A stretch of 50,407 nucleotides of DNA from Synergistaceae bacterium. GTDB lineage: Bacteria; Synergistota; Synergistia; Synergistales; Aminobacteriaceae. Below, piece by piece: positions 1-8,508 of this stretch. A program made the translations under genes and the position numbers. The DNA is taken from contig JAISUO010000121.1 of the NCBI GenBank assembly GCA_031272035.1, positions 1 to 50,407 of the forward strand, written 5' to 3'. The notes under the pieces were generated by a model. That model was not told where the DNA came from and ran no database searches. It was given only the letters and a program-made list of their open reading frames with translations. Positions within the stretch are counted from its first letter, which is position 1. Each line of letters begins with the position of its first letter.

Positions 1-21
1 GCAGGAAAGGATCGCTTATCG

Positions 22-1104
22 ATGCAGAAGGATAAAATTTTCGTGGCCTGTGGTTCGGACGGTTTCGAGGGAGCCCGCCGGGTTCTGGAGGCATCCGGAG
101 CGGCGGAACTGTTTGCCCCCGGCATGTCGGTGGGGCTCAAACCCAACCTTGTGGTGGCGAAACCGGCTTCCACCGGAGCCACCACCTCCCCGCAAGTCGT
201 GGCAGGGGTCATTGAGTTTCTGAAGGAATGCGGCGTGAAGGACATTACGATTATGGAGGGCTCCTGGGCCGGAGACAGCACGGTCCGGGCCTGGCAGACC
301 TGCGGCTATCGGGAACTCGAAAAACAATACGGCGTGAGGCTCCAAGACCTCAAGGACGATCGAACGCTCAGCGTTCAGGCCGCCGGCACGAAAATAGAGG
401 TCTGCGCCTCCCCTCTGGAGGTGGACCGTCTCGTCAATCTTCCCGTCCTGAAGGGACATTGTCAGACGGTGATGACCTGCGCCCTCAAAAACCTGAAGGG
501 CTGCCTCCCCGACAGGGAAAAACGCCGTTTTCACAGCACCGGCCTCCATCGCCCCATCGCCGCGCTGAACACCGTTATCCATCCCCACCTGATTCTGGTC
601 GATGCCCTCTGCGGAGACGTCACTTTCGAGGAGGGCGGCAACCCGCTGGAGATGAATCGCGTCATTCTGGGCTGCGATCCCGTGAAGATCGACACATACG
701 GAGCTTCCCTGCTGGGTATTCCTCCGTCGGAGGTGGAACATCTCATCCTTGCCGGTCGGATGGGAGTCGGCTCCTCTGAAATTCTGCCGGACACCGTTAT
801 CGAAACGAACCGGGATACAACGCTCGCCCGACCGGAGGTTCTGCCCCGGGCAACGCGGCACCTCGCCCGCTGCGTGGAGGCTAAGGATGCCTGTTCCATC
901 TGTTACGCCGGACTCATTCACGCCCTTTTCCGCATGGATGAACGGGGCGAATTGAAGAACCTGAAGGAAAAAATTCATATCGGACAGGGATTTAAAGGCG
1001 TTCAGGGAAAGGGAATCGGCTACGGCGAATGCGCCGGAGGCTTCGAAACCGTCATCCCCGGCTGTCCCCCCAGAGGTCCCTGGAAGATAAAAGGAGTATT
1101 TTAA
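22..1104 (+). CDS. DUF362 domain protein
   Basis: A 360-residue protein whose order of motifs fits the DUF362 family: an N-terminal block with GLKPNLV near residue 40, a long central alpha/beta region, and PVLKGHCQT with ALKNLKGC near residues 140-160. Family members are often fused to, or neighbours of, [4Fe-4S] ferredoxin domains; this one has scattered cysteines (the CSICYAG stretch near residue 290) but no classical CxxCxxCxxxC ferredoxin motif. The biochemical role of DUF362 is not established. The start is the ATG preceded by an AGGAAAGG-type ribosome site about 11 bases upstream. It ends two bases before the next gene, so the two are probably co-transcribed. Family assignment is fairly sure; function is unknown. 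Confidence 0.8.
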   Translation: MQKDKIFVACGSDGFEGARRVLEASGAAELFAPGMSVGLKPNLVVAKPASTGATTSPQVVAGVIEFLKECGVKDITIMEGSWAGDSTVRAWQTCGYRELEKQYGVRLQDLKDDRTLSVQAAGTKIEVCASPLEVDRLVNLPVLKGHCQTVMTCALKNLKGCLPDREKRRFHSTGLHRPIAALNTVIHPHLILVDALCGDVTFEEGGNPLEMNRVILGCDPVKIDTYGASLLGIPPSEVEHLILAGRMGVGSSEILPDTVIETNRDTTLARPEVLPRATRHLARCVEAKDACSICYAGLIHALFRMDERGELKNLKEKIHIGQGFKGVQGKGIGYGECAGGFETVIPGCPPRGPWKIKGVF

Positions 1105-1106
1105 CG

Positions 1107-2120
1107 ATGAAACGTCATTTTGCGGTCAGAATTTTTTTGTTGGCCCTGTTCGTTTTGTTTCCCGGAGCAACTGCCGTCAGGGCGGAGAACCCCGCTTATA
1201 CCGCGCCGGATTACGCGAATCCGGACAAATGGCTCACGAAACCCGCAGAGCTGTCCCACAGGGCGGACGCGATTTATATCTACCCCACCACCCGGGCGCA
1301 GGGTGGAGCTCTTTTCTGCGACATTGAAGACAGCGGCATGAGAAAAGGAGCGCGGGAAACTTATCAAACTCAGGCCGCCGCGTTTGAAACCTGCGCCGAC
1401 ATTTACGCGCCGTTTTACAGGCAGGCGGATGCGGTACAGGTGTTGAGTATGCCCGACGAGGAACGGCAGAAAACGCAGCGGGGAGTTCCTGCCCTGGACG
1501 TCGCCGCGGCTCTGGATTATTATTTCGAGAATTTCAACAAAGGCCGGCCTTTTTTCCTGGTGGGACACTCTCAGGGGGCGGCGTTGATCACCATTGTCCT
1601 GGACACCTGGATGAAAGCCCATCCCGAATATTATAAAAACATGGTGGCCGCCTATATGGTGGGCTTCGCTCCCACAAAGGAATGGCTTGCGGCGAACCCT
1701 CACGTCAAAATGGCGGAGGGAGCGGAGGACACGGGCGTTATCATCTCGTGGAATACCGAGGGGCCGCGAAACGTTGGAAAGCACAACGCCGTCGTGCCGC
1801 AGAATGCGGTCTGCATCAACCCCCTCAACTGGAAACGGGACGAAACTCCCGCCGGAATCCTGGAAAATAAGGGAAGCCTTCTGCTCAGCAGCGATATGAA
1901 AACTTACACGCTGGTGACGCCGGGTATTGCGGACGCCAAAATCGACCTCCAACGAGGCTCCGTGATCTGCTCCACAGTCAGCCCTGACCTCTACGCGATT
2001 CCCGCCGCCAAACTGTTCGGCCCCGAGAGCTACCATTTATACGATTTCGCGTTCTATTTCGCGAATATCCGTGAAAACGCGGCGCTGCGGCTCTCGAAAT
2101 TCTCCGCTTCCGGCTTTTGA
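1107..2120 (+). CDS. Secreted DUF3089 alpha/beta-hydrolase
   Basis: A 337-residue protein that begins with a clear signal peptide (basic MKRHFAVR, a hydrophobic stretch to about residue 18, cleavage likely after AVRA). The body matches DUF3089: an IYIYPTT segment early on, a YAPFYRQ motif, and the nucleophile elbow GHSQG near residues 155-160, typical of lipase/esterase-like serine hydrolases. It is therefore a predicted exported serine hydrolase with unknown substrate. The ATG at 1107 was chosen because AAGGAG lies 10 bases upstream and because longer versions of the frame would run into the preceding gene. It follows the DUF362 gene by two bases and is probably translated from the same message. 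Confidence 0.82.
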   Translation: MKRHFAVRIFLLALFVLFPGATAVRAENPAYTAPDYANPDKWLTKPAELSHRADAIYIYPTTRAQGGALFCDIEDSGMRKGARETYQTQAAAFETCADIYAPFYRQADAVQVLSMPDEERQKTQRGVPALDVAAALDYYFENFNKGRPFFLVGHSQGAALITIVLDTWMKAHPEYYKNMVAAYMVGFAPTKEWLAANPHVKMAEGAEDTGVIISWNTEGPRNVGKHNAVVPQNAVCINPLNWKRDETPAGILENKGSLLLSSDMKTYTLVTPGIADAKIDLQRGSVICSTVSPDLYAIPAAKLFGPESYHLYDFAFYFANIRENAALRLSKFSASGF

Positions 2121-2154
2121 AGAAGCTGATAAAGCGATTTTAATCTGAAAATTT

Positions 2155-2185
2155 TTCCGGCGAAACCAGGAGGGCTCCGCCGGAA
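2155..2185. terminator. Probable bidirectional terminator
   Basis: Between the convergent DUF3089 and cupin genes lies an 8-bp perfect inverted repeat (TTCCGGCG / CGCCGGAA) with a 15-base loop. It is flanked by A/T-rich runs on both sides, so it could end both transcription units. Confidence 0.5.
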
Positions 2186-2196
2186 CCTTATTTTAA

Positions 2197-2556
2197 TTAT
2201 CCCTTTGTTGCGATGACCGCCAGGAACACCAGAGGCTCGGAGCCCGTGTTGACCAGACCGTGAGACTGGCCCTTCAGCGTCAGGGTCATATCTCCGGGAC
2301 CCACCGTTTTGGCGACTTTTCCTTCGTCGTAGAAGGTCCCTTTTCCGGAGAGAATCACGTAAAGTTCCTCATTGTCCGTGTGCTGGTGGTATCCAAGAGA
2401 ACTGCCCGGCGGAAGCGTCTGATGCGCCACGACCTGGAAAGGACTCCCCCCGGGAGCCTTCCCCATTTGAAAAGCGAAACGACAATTCATCGAACCTTCT
2501 CCACCCCGCGGCTTCTCCATTGTTACTTTTTCCAGACTGTCTGCGCTGAATATCAT
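2197..2556 (-). CDS. Small cupin-domain protein
   Basis: A 119-residue single-domain cupin. The metal-binding cupin motif is visible as YHQHTDNEELYVILSGKGTF, with two histidines and a glutamate as candidate ligands, followed by the second motif around GQSHGLVNTG. Such proteins are small beta-barrels of very varied function; nothing here fixes a substrate. The start used is the ATG at 2556 because GGAGGGG stands 7 bases upstream; in-frame codons further upstream lack a ribosome site and overlap nudC. It is the last gene of a leftward group selA-selB-nudC-cupin, separated from nudC by 46 bases that contain a 10-bp tandem repeat. Confidence 0.8.
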   Translation of the reverse strand: MIFSADSLEKVTMEKPRGGEGSMNCRFAFQMGKAPGGSPFQVVAHQTLPPGSSLGYHQHTDNEELYVILSGKGTFYDEGKVAKTVGPGDMTLTLKGQSHGLVNTGSEPLVFLAVIATKG

Positions 2557-2579
2557 TTTTATTCCCCTCCATTTCAGAA

Positions 2580-2599
2580 TGTAACAACATGTAACAACA
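2580..2599. repeat. 10-bp tandem repeat (x2)
   Basis: TGTAACAACA occurs twice head to tail between nudC and the cupin gene, just upstream of the cupin ribosome binding site. Exact copies; purpose unknown. Confidence 0.9.
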
Positions 2600-2602
2600 A
2601 AA

Positions 2603-3403
2603 TCACAGGCCGCGGGCGTTCCCCTCGGAAATGACGCGGTCCTGTGCCGATTCCTTTTTTTCTTTTTTTCGTCGCACAAAGTCGTCGATCAGCCTTCGCG
2701 AGATGCTGACGGGGGCGGGAATATCCGGCAGAGCGTTGGGCAGATACCAGCCCGCGTCGTTGATTTCCGTTCCGTCGGGGGAGAGTTCTCCGCTCTTCCA
2801 CCGCGCGGTGAACCCCAGCATCAGAGAACAGGGAAAGGGCCAGGGCTGGCTGCCGAAATAACGAATGTCCTCCACTTCGATGGAGACTTCTTCCCGGATC
2901 TCGCGCCTCACGGTCTGTTCCAGCGTTTCTCCGGGCTCCACAAAACCCGCGATAACGCTGTAACGACCGGCGGGCATTCGGGTGTTGTGCGCAAGCAGAA
3001 GTTTCCCGTCCCGTTCCACCGCCACAATGATCGCGGGATGCAGGGGCGCGTAGGACGTGTAACCGCATTTGACGCAGGTCATTCCCCTGTCTTCCTGCTT
3101 CGGCTTCAGCGGAGCGCCGCAGACGGAGCAAAATCGGGCGTGTTTGAGCCAGTTCATGTACTGCCAGGCCGTACCGGCCCGGAGGAAGGCCTCCTCTCCG
3201 TACCGCTGCCACACCGCCCGCAGATCCAGCCATTCTCCGTCCTCCAAAGTCCAGGAGTCCTCCACTTCACACCAGAGGGGAATCTCCTGCTCCCGCCACA
3301 CCGGAGGAAGCGTCTGAGAGGAGTTCAGCGTGTGTTCCGGCTCCTTTTCAAATTCGTAAACGTCCTTCTGAACCAAAAGTTTGTCGCCTCTGAAGATCAG
3401 CAT
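2603..3403 (-). CDS. nudC: NADH pyrophosphatase (NudC type)
   Basis: A 266-residue Nudix hydrolase of the NudC subfamily, which splits NAD(H) and, in characterised members, NAD-capped RNA 5' ends. The zinc ribbon is intact (C92, C95, C110, C113). The Nudix box runs over residues 153-175 with the expected G-x5-E-x7-REIREE pattern. The NADH-specific SQPWPFP signature follows at 185-191. The N-terminal domain is somewhat degenerate, as usual for the family. Its ATG directly follows the selB stop (TGA-ATG with no gap), so its translation is probably coupled to selB. The reason for NudC sitting in a selenium operon is not evident from the sequence. Confidence 0.92.
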   Translation of the reverse strand: MLIFRGDKLLVQKDVYEFEKEPEHTLNSSQTLPPVWREQEIPLWCEVEDSWTLEDGEWLDLRAVWQRYGEEAFLRAGTAWQYMNWLKHARFCSVCGAPLKPKQEDRGMTCVKCGYTSYAPLHPAIIVAVERDGKLLLAHNTRMPAGRYSVIAGFVEPGETLEQTVRREIREEVSIEVEDIRYFGSQPWPFPCSLMLGFTARWKSGELSPDGTEINDAGWYLPNALPDIPAPVSISRRLIDDFVRRKKEKKESAQDRVISEGNARGL

Positions 3404-5356
3404 TCATTTCACGGCCTTTCGTACGACGCGCACATCCCCCACCCGACGCGTGTATCCTTTGGAGTCAAAATATTCCAGTATGGGCAGAATGAATTTACGG
3501 CTGCTGTTCGTGGCGTCCCGGACGGCGGCCAGAGTGACGTCGCCTCCAATTCTCTCAAGGACGTTCATCATCCCGTTTTCCATTTCGTCCGTAAGCAGGT
3601 ATTCCCCCGAAAGCAGGACGAGACGCCGGGAGTTTTTCAGGCTCTGAATCAGATTTGCGAAGGCGCGGGGGTCCATGCCCAGCTCCGCTCGCGTTTCCTC
3701 CAGCGTGGGGGGCTGATACCCCCTCTGACGGCACAGGGCGAAAAGGGCATCGCTGTTCTTTTGAAAGACGTCGTCGCCCCCCGGAGTGAAATCCGAAAGA
3801 CGAGCCCTGCCCTCCTCCGCAATGATTTCCTTCTTCTCCGCGAGAAGCGTCAGAAGCGAACGAGCCGCCTTGCCGTCCAGCGTTTTCAGAGCCGCCCGGG
3901 CCAGTTCGTCCAGGGACATCCCCGCCTCCGAAGGGTGAGCGTTATGATACGTCTTCAGGGTTTTTTTCACGTTGCGGGCGAGCTCCCCGAAACAGGCCTG
4001 AGACAGATAAACGGGCCGGTCTCCCTTCAGTTCCAGAATTTGTCCTTTTTCGATCCTGTCGGCGGCCAGTGCAGACAGCTCCGAGGGAACCGCCTGAATG
4101 GCCCTGGAGGCCTCGTTGAAAGGCAGCATCCCCGCCTGTTCCACCAAAAACGCGAAACGCTCTCCGGCGGAGAGGAGGGTGGAAAGGGCGCGAATACGCT
4201 CCGCGGCTGCCCGACGCATATCCGCTCCTCTGGGCTTGTGAGCGTAGGGAAAAACGACCCGGCCTCCCCCCAGGGTGATCAGAGGGCTGTAAAATCGAAG
4301 GATAAAACGCTGTCCCGCCGTGCAGACGATGGGCTCTTCAATGACGACCTGGGCTGGAGCCTCCCCTCCCGGCGGAATACTGCGGCTTTCCGTCAGGGAG
4401 ATCCGCGCCAGGACATCGGAGGTTCCGATGCAAAGATGAACCCGCTGCCAGTGCTTCAGGGGGTCCGGAGCGGAAGCCAGCAGTTTCACCATGGCGTCGA
4501 AGCACCGGGTGCTGGCGTAAACACCCCGATAGCACACCACGTCCCCACGGGAAAGTTCATCCACCGAAATCCCGGCAAGGTTCACCGCCACCCTCTGTCC
4601 GGCAAAGGCCTCCTCCACCGTGCGGCTGTGAACCTGCAGCGTTCGGATCTTCCCCTCCCGGCCGGCGGGAAAAATCTCCACCTCGTCTCCCGGCCGCGCG
4701 ATGCCCCGGTAGGCCGTCCCGGTTACCACCGTACCGAATCCCGCGATGGGAAACGCCCGGTCCACAGGCAGGAAAAACGCGCCTTTGCGGGAGCGGGGCC
4801 GCACCCGATCCACAAGGGCCGTCAGCTCTCTCCGGAGGGAGTCGATGTTCTCCCCCGTCAGCGCCGAAACGGGCACGACCGCTTTCCCCTCCAGAAACGT
4901 GCCCCGAACAAAGGCTCTGACGTCCTCCTCCACCAGTTCCAGCAGGCCGGGTTCGATCCGGTCCGTTTTGGTGATGACGACGAGCCCGTCGCCGACTCCC
5001 AGGAGCTCCAGAATGGCCAGATGTTCGCGGGTTTGGGGCATAACGCTTTCGTCCGCCGCAACGATGAGCATGACGGCGTCCACGCCCGACGCTCCCGCCA
5101 CCATCTGCCGGATGAAACGCTCATGACCCGGCACGTCGATGATGCTCACCACCCGACCGTCCTCCAGGCGCAGAGGGGCGAACCCCAGTTCGATCGTGAT
5201 GCCGCGTTTTTTCTCCTCCAGAAGGCGGTCACAGTCCACCCCCGTCAGAGCGGCCACGAGTTTTGTCTTGCCGTGGTCGATGTGCCCGGCGGTACCGATG
5301 ACCAGCGAGATTTCACGCTCTTTTGCCGTTTGATTCATGTTATTGGCAGCGCTCAT
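3404..5356 (-). CDS. selB: Selenocysteine-specific elongation factor SelB
   Basis: A 650-residue SelB, the GTPase that brings Sec-tRNA to UGA codons by binding the SECIS hairpin in mRNA. The G domain is at the N-terminus: G1 [11 protein letters not shown] at 21-31, G3 DVPGHERF, and a G4 of the form TKTD. The EF-Tu-like domains 2 and 3 follow, then about 270 residues of C-terminal winged-helix repeats expected to bind SECIS RNA. The length is normal for the family. The start is two bases after the selA stop; an internal ATG at codon 7 is a possible alternative. It lies in one operon with selA and nudC. Confidence 0.96.
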   Translation of the reverse strand: MSAANNMNQTAKEREISLVIGTAGHIDHGKTKLVAALTGVDCDRLLEEKKRGITIELGFAPLRLEDGRVVSIIDVPGHERFIRQMVAGASGVDAVMLIVAADESVMPQTREHLAILELLGVGDGLVVITKTDRIEPGLLELVEEDVRAFVRGTFLEGKAVVPVSALTGENIDSLRRELTALVDRVRPRSRKGAFFLPVDRAFPIAGFGTVVTGTAYRGIARPGDEVEIFPAGREGKIRTLQVHSRTVEEAFAGQRVAVNLAGISVDELSRGDVVCYRGVYASTRCFDAMVKLLASAPDPLKHWQRVHLCIGTSDVLARISLTESRSIPPGGEAPAQVVIEEPIVCTAGQRFILRFYSPLITLGGGRVVFPYAHKPRGADMRRAAAERIRALSTLLSAGERFAFLVEQAGMLPFNEASRAIQAVPSELSALAADRIEKGQILELKGDRPVYLSQACFGELARNVKKTLKTYHNAHPSEAGMSLDELARAALKTLDGKAARSLLTLLAEKKEIIAEEGRARLSDFTPGGDDVFQKNSDALFALCRQRGYQPPTLEETRAELGMDPRAFANLIQSLKNSRRLVLLSGEYLLTDEMENGMMNVLERIGGDVTLAAVRDATNSSRKFILPILEYFDSKGYTRRVGDVRVVRKAVK

Positions 5357-5358
5357 TT

Positions 5359-6786
5359 TTATTCATCTTTTCCGGTTTTATTCATTTTTTCCAGTTCTTC
5401 GAAAGCCCGAATCAGTTCTTTGTCATCTCCGGGCCGCAGAGTGCGCAGGTGAAGCACCAGAGCGTCGTCAACTCCCAGAGAACGCCGCGCCCCGCAGAGT
5501 ACGGGCAAATCCCGGCTCCGCAGAATCGTCTGCAGTCTGCCGGCTCCGCCCAGAGGGTGGTCGGTGACGGAAACTCCCCATCCCTTCAGGGGAAGGGCGG
5601 GATAACTTCCTCCGCCAACCGCGTCCTCCACCTCCAGAACGGAGATTTTGGCGCAGGTCACCCGTCGCAGCCGGGCCGCCAGCCGGGCCGCCTGGTTTTT
5701 CATGGAATCTCCCGTCCGGCGCAGCATGGCAAGGGTGGGAATGGCGTCGTAATCTTCTTTTAAATACAGACGCATGGTGACCTCGAACGCCGCCAGCGTC
5801 ATTTTGTCCACCCTCAGGGCCCGCAGGATCGGATAACCCCGCAGACGGTCCACCAGGGATTTTTTTCCGGCGATCACTCCGATTTGAGGGCCTCCCAGCA
5901 TTTTATCTCCCGAAAAGGTAACGATATCGACCCCCGCTTCAAGGGACGCCCGAACGGTGGTCTCCCCTTCCAGTCCCAGCCTGTGCCCTTCCACCAGAAG
6001 GCCGCTGCCCGCGTCCTCCATGAAAATCAGACCTTTTTCCCTGGCCAGAAGGGCCAGATCGGTCCGCTCGGGAGTGGTGGTAAAACCCTCGATTCTGAAG
6101 TTCGAGGGGTGAACTTTCAGCAGCATGGAGGTTTTTTCCGTGACGGCCCCGGAGTAATCCCTCAGGTGGGTGCGGTTGGTGGTGCCCACTTCCACGAGCT
6201 CCGCTCCGGAGTAAGCCATGATGTCGGGAATGCGAAAGGACCCGCCGATCTCCACCAGCTCTCCCCGGGAGACGAGAACCTCCGTTCCCTTCGCCAGCGC
6301 GGAAAGGCAGAGCAGAACCGCCCCGGCGTTGTTGTTCACCACAAGGGCCGCCTCCGCTCCGGTGAGAGCGCAGAGCGCGTTTTCCACGTGAGCGTTGCGC
6401 TGTCCCCTCGTTCCCTTCTCCAGGTCGTATTCCAGGTTGCTGTAGCCGGAAGCAACCTCCGCCACCGCCTCCAGCGCTTCGTCCGCCAGGCAGGAGCGCC
6501 CCAGGTTTGTATGAATCACCACGCCCGTGGCGTTGATGACGGGCCGCAGCCGCCGTCTCCCCTCGGTTTTCAGGAGAGATTCGAGAACCTGCCGCAGTCC
6601 CTCCGGGGAAAGGTCCACGTTTTCTCCCTCCAGGATCCTGCGCCGAATCCGCGTCAGTTCTCCATTGAATACCTGCTTGACCGTCTCGCGCCCCAGGTTC
6701 GGCTGCCATCGTCGGGCCCATTCCTGCTCCAGAAGAACGTCCATTCCGGGAATCGCCCGCATTTTCATTTTGATTTCGTCAATCAT
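5359..6786 (-). CDS. selA: L-seryl-tRNA(Sec) selenium transferase SelA
   Basis: A 475-residue PLP enzyme that converts Ser-tRNA(Sec) to Sec-tRNA(Sec) with selenophosphate. The PLP lysine is visible in TFSGDKMLGG at K295, the same number as in the E. coli enzyme. The RPVINATGVVIHTNLGR block at 81-97 and the N-terminal tRNA-binding region are both present. The ATG has GAGGG 5 bases upstream. It is the first gene of the selA-selB-nudC group and diverges from yedF across 98 bases. No selC tRNA or selD was found in the window, so these must be elsewhere. I saw no gene in the window interrupted by an in-frame UGA that would suggest a local selenoprotein. Confidence 0.97.
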   Translation of the reverse strand: MIDEIKMKMRAIPGMDVLLEQEWARRWQPNLGRETVKQVFNGELTRIRRRILEGENVDLSPEGLRQVLESLLKTEGRRRLRPVINATGVVIHTNLGRSCLADEALEAVAEVASGYSNLEYDLEKGTRGQRNAHVENALCALTGAEAALVVNNNAGAVLLCLSALAKGTEVLVSRGELVEIGGSFRIPDIMAYSGAELVEVGTTNRTHLRDYSGAVTEKTSMLLKVHPSNFRIEGFTTTPERTDLALLAREKGLIFMEDAGSGLLVEGHRLGLEGETTVRASLEAGVDIVTFSGDKMLGGPQIGVIAGKKSLVDRLRGYPILRALRVDKMTLAAFEVTMRLYLKEDYDAIPTLAMLRRTGDSMKNQAARLAARLRRVTCAKISVLEVEDAVGGGSYPALPLKGWGVSVTDHPLGGAGRLQTILRSRDLPVLCGARRSLGVDDALVLHLRTLRPGDDKELIRAFEELEKMNKTGKDE

Positions 6787-6832
6787 GGTGTCCCTCGTTC
6801 CTGAATATATACCGTTCTATTAAGAATCATTC

Positions 6833-6838
6833 TATAAT
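6833..6838 (+). promoter_or_regulatory. Candidate -10 element for yedF
   Basis: A perfect TATAAT lies 46 bases before the yedF start, in the selA-yedF divergent intergenic region. I see no good -35 box. A GAGCT-GA-AGCTC inverted repeat at 6845-6856 sits between it and the ribosome site. Confidence 0.35.
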
Positions 6839-6884
6839 AAAAACGAGCTGAAGCTCTCAATAATAATTGCGGAGGACCTGAAAA

Positions 6885-7520
6885 ATGAAAACGATCAACG
6901 CGAGAGGAAAAGTTTGCCCTGAGCCCGTCATCATGACGAAAGCCGTGGTCGACCGGGGCGAAAAGGAAGTCGAAGTCCTTTTGGACAACCCCACTTCGGC
7001 GACGAACGTCAGGCGGTTTCTCGAAAGTCGGGGTTACAGCGTTCTGCTGAAGGACGATGAAGGTATGCTGACCCTGTCGGCCCATAAAAAAGAGACGGGA
7101 ACGCCGGAAATTTCTCAGCCTCAGACGGCCCCCAAAACATCTTCCGAGAGCGCCTCCTCCCCCGTTCCCCTTCCTCCGTCGAACCAGACCTTCTCCGTCC
7201 TGATCACCTGCAGCACGCTGGGGCGCGGCGACGCGCAGCTGGGTGAAGTTCTGATAAAGAGTTTTTTGGGAACTCTGGCGCAAATCGACACTCCTCCAAC
7301 GGCTGTGGCTCTCATGAATGAGGGCGTGAAGCTGTCGCTTTATGATTCTTCAACCTGCGATCATCTGAAAAACCTGGAAAAGAAGGGAACCACCATTCTT
7401 GTCTGCGGAACCTGCGTGAATCACTTCAACATCGGGGACAAAATCGGGGCCGGAACTGTTTCCAATATGTTCGAAATTTTAGAGGTTCTCAACAAAGCCG
7501 ACAAAATTATAACTCTGTAG
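6885..7520 (+). CDS. yedF: Selenium-metabolism YedF-type sulfurtransferase-like protein
   Basis: A 211-residue two-domain protein. Residues 1-75 form a TusA/SirA-like domain with the CPEP motif (C11), the active-site signature of small sulfur carriers. Residues 110-211 are DsrE-like, with a CGTC pair near residue 170. This arrangement is the selenium-associated YedF family, which genome surveys link to selenophosphate-using organisms; its exact role is not proven. It diverges from selA, fitting a shared selenium role. GGAGG stands just before the ATG. Confidence 0.88.
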   Translation: MKTINARGKVCPEPVIMTKAVVDRGEKEVEVLLDNPTSATNVRRFLESRGYSVLLKDDEGMLTLSAHKKETGTPEISQPQTAPKTSSESASSPVPLPPSNQTFSVLITCSTLGRGDAQLGEVLIKSFLGTLAQIDTPPTAVALMNEGVKLSLYDSSTCDHLKNLEKKGTTILVCGTCVNHFNIGDKIGAGTVSNMFEILEVLNKADKIITL

Positions 7521-7784
7521 ACGCCGTGACGGACTCCGGCACTGCCTTTATATATATTTTATATTGATGTCGATTTATTGGTTTGATGTTGCTACTGCTG
7601 TTGAAAGGAATGGCCACGAAGGCGCGTAACGTTTGAGGGGGCTGCCGTTTTTCGGAGAGGAACAGGACAGCAGAAAAACTTCTCCCGCGCATCTCCCTTA
7701 ATGCGTTTTTTTGTGAACTCCAGTGTGTCTTTCTGTCTGCGTCGCTTTTTTATCCCCGCGAAATCCTCCTTACGACCAAATCGT
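7521..7784. other. Intergenic stretch, no gene seen
   Basis: Between yedF and the next gene I see no convincing coding frame, tRNA or clear terminator. A possible 61-codon leftward frame (7507-7692) overlaps yedF and has its purine-rich motif directly against the ATG, so I do not call it. Confidence 0.5.
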
Positions 7785-7816
7785 TCAGCTCAAACGGCTC
7801 TCAGATCAAACAGCTC
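7785..7816. repeat. 16-bp tandem repeat (x2)
   Basis: TCAGCTCAAACGGCTC is followed directly by TCAGATCAAACAGCTC (14 of 16 identical). The right copy covers the stop codon of the leftward membrane-protein gene. Confidence 0.85.
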
Positions 7817-8348
7817 ACAGAGAAATGAAACGTCTTTCATCAAATTCGGCGTTCAAAAACTGATCGAACTCCACCTCGATTTCGACGAAATACAGATCTC
7901 CCTGAACATGCTCGTCCTGAACTTCTTCCACAATGACAGGAACGTCCTCTTCTGCGGCATTGACAGCAGCAGGCCGAATATCTCTTCTGAATTTACGCCT
8001 CAATACCAGAAGATTGCTTCGGGCATCCGCCAACGCGGCTTCTCTGGCCTTCTGTCTTCCCGTCATGGTGTTTTCTGTTATCCGCCCTACTCCCATTGCA
8101 ACCGCACGGTTTTCGCCCGCATAGACCCTGGTGGAATCCAGCGATTTGGCTTCCCAGTCCGTGACACCCTTCCGCATCGCAGGATATTCGATATACACCG
8201 TCACCTGCAATATTTTTGTCGTCATAAAATACAAAAACGCAAAAATACCGATCATGCTAAAAAGGGAAAAAAATAACCTGATTCGTCTGCCCCGCCGCCT
8301 CCTCTTTCCTCTGGTGGATCTCAGAGGTTTTTGAGATGTTTTATTCAT
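7815..8348 (-). CDS. Membrane-anchored protein with LPP20/FlgT-like domain
   Basis: A 177-residue protein with a strikingly basic N-terminus (RGKRRRRGRR near residues 13-22), one transmembrane helix at about 25-45, then an outside domain. The segment with AMGVGRITE and ARSNLLVLRRKF resembles the LPP20/FlgT-N pattern (an alanine/arginine-rich helix after a glycine-rich strand) seen in envelope and flagellar proteins; this is a pattern match, not a firm assignment. The ATG at 8348 is preferred because AAGAGG stands 9 bases upstream; two in-frame starts lie slightly upstream (ATG 8357, GTG 8375). It stands alone downstream of a 160-base A/T-rich region with a good promoter candidate. Confidence 0.6.
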   Translation of the reverse strand: MNKTSQKPLRSTRGKRRRRGRRIRLFFSLFSMIGIFAFLYFMTTKILQVTVYIEYPAMRKGVTDWEAKSLDSTRVYAGENRAVAMGVGRITENTMTGRQKAREAALADARSNLLVLRRKFRRDIRPAAVNAAEEDVPVIVEEVQDEHVQGDLYFVEIEVEFDQFLNAEFDERRFISL

Positions 8349-8472
8349 AGCTGCCATCCTCTTTTCTTCTTCCACATCAACAGGAAAATCGCTGCTTCAG
8401 AAAATGTTTCCCAACCTCCCATGCGCAAAAAAATATTATCTCTTATTTTAATTTTAAATAAATTTTTAGATT

Positions 8473-8500
8473 AGTATATAACTTTTAAAATAATCTTCAA
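8473..8500 (-). promoter_or_regulatory. Candidate sigma-70 promoter for the LPP20-like gene
   Basis: On the minus strand TTGAAG (8500-8495) and TATACT (8478-8473) are separated by 16 bases in very A/T-rich DNA between the MATE gene and the membrane-anchored protein. Confidence 0.45.
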
Positions 8501-8508
8501 GTGATAAT

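Noticed and set aside
2987-5452. A very long open frame opposite selB (821 codons)
   Set aside because: It is the reverse-strand shadow of G/C-rich selB. The translation is low-complexity with no family pattern, while selB on the other strand has all its motifs.
7507-7692. A 61-codon leftward frame between yedF and the LPP20-like gene
   Set aside because: It overlaps the end of yedF, its purine-rich stretch abuts the ATG without spacing, and the product looks random.
6787-7814. A selC (tRNA-Sec) gene near selA
   Set aside because: No sequence with the long acceptor/variable arms and UCA anticodon could be folded by eye in the flanks.
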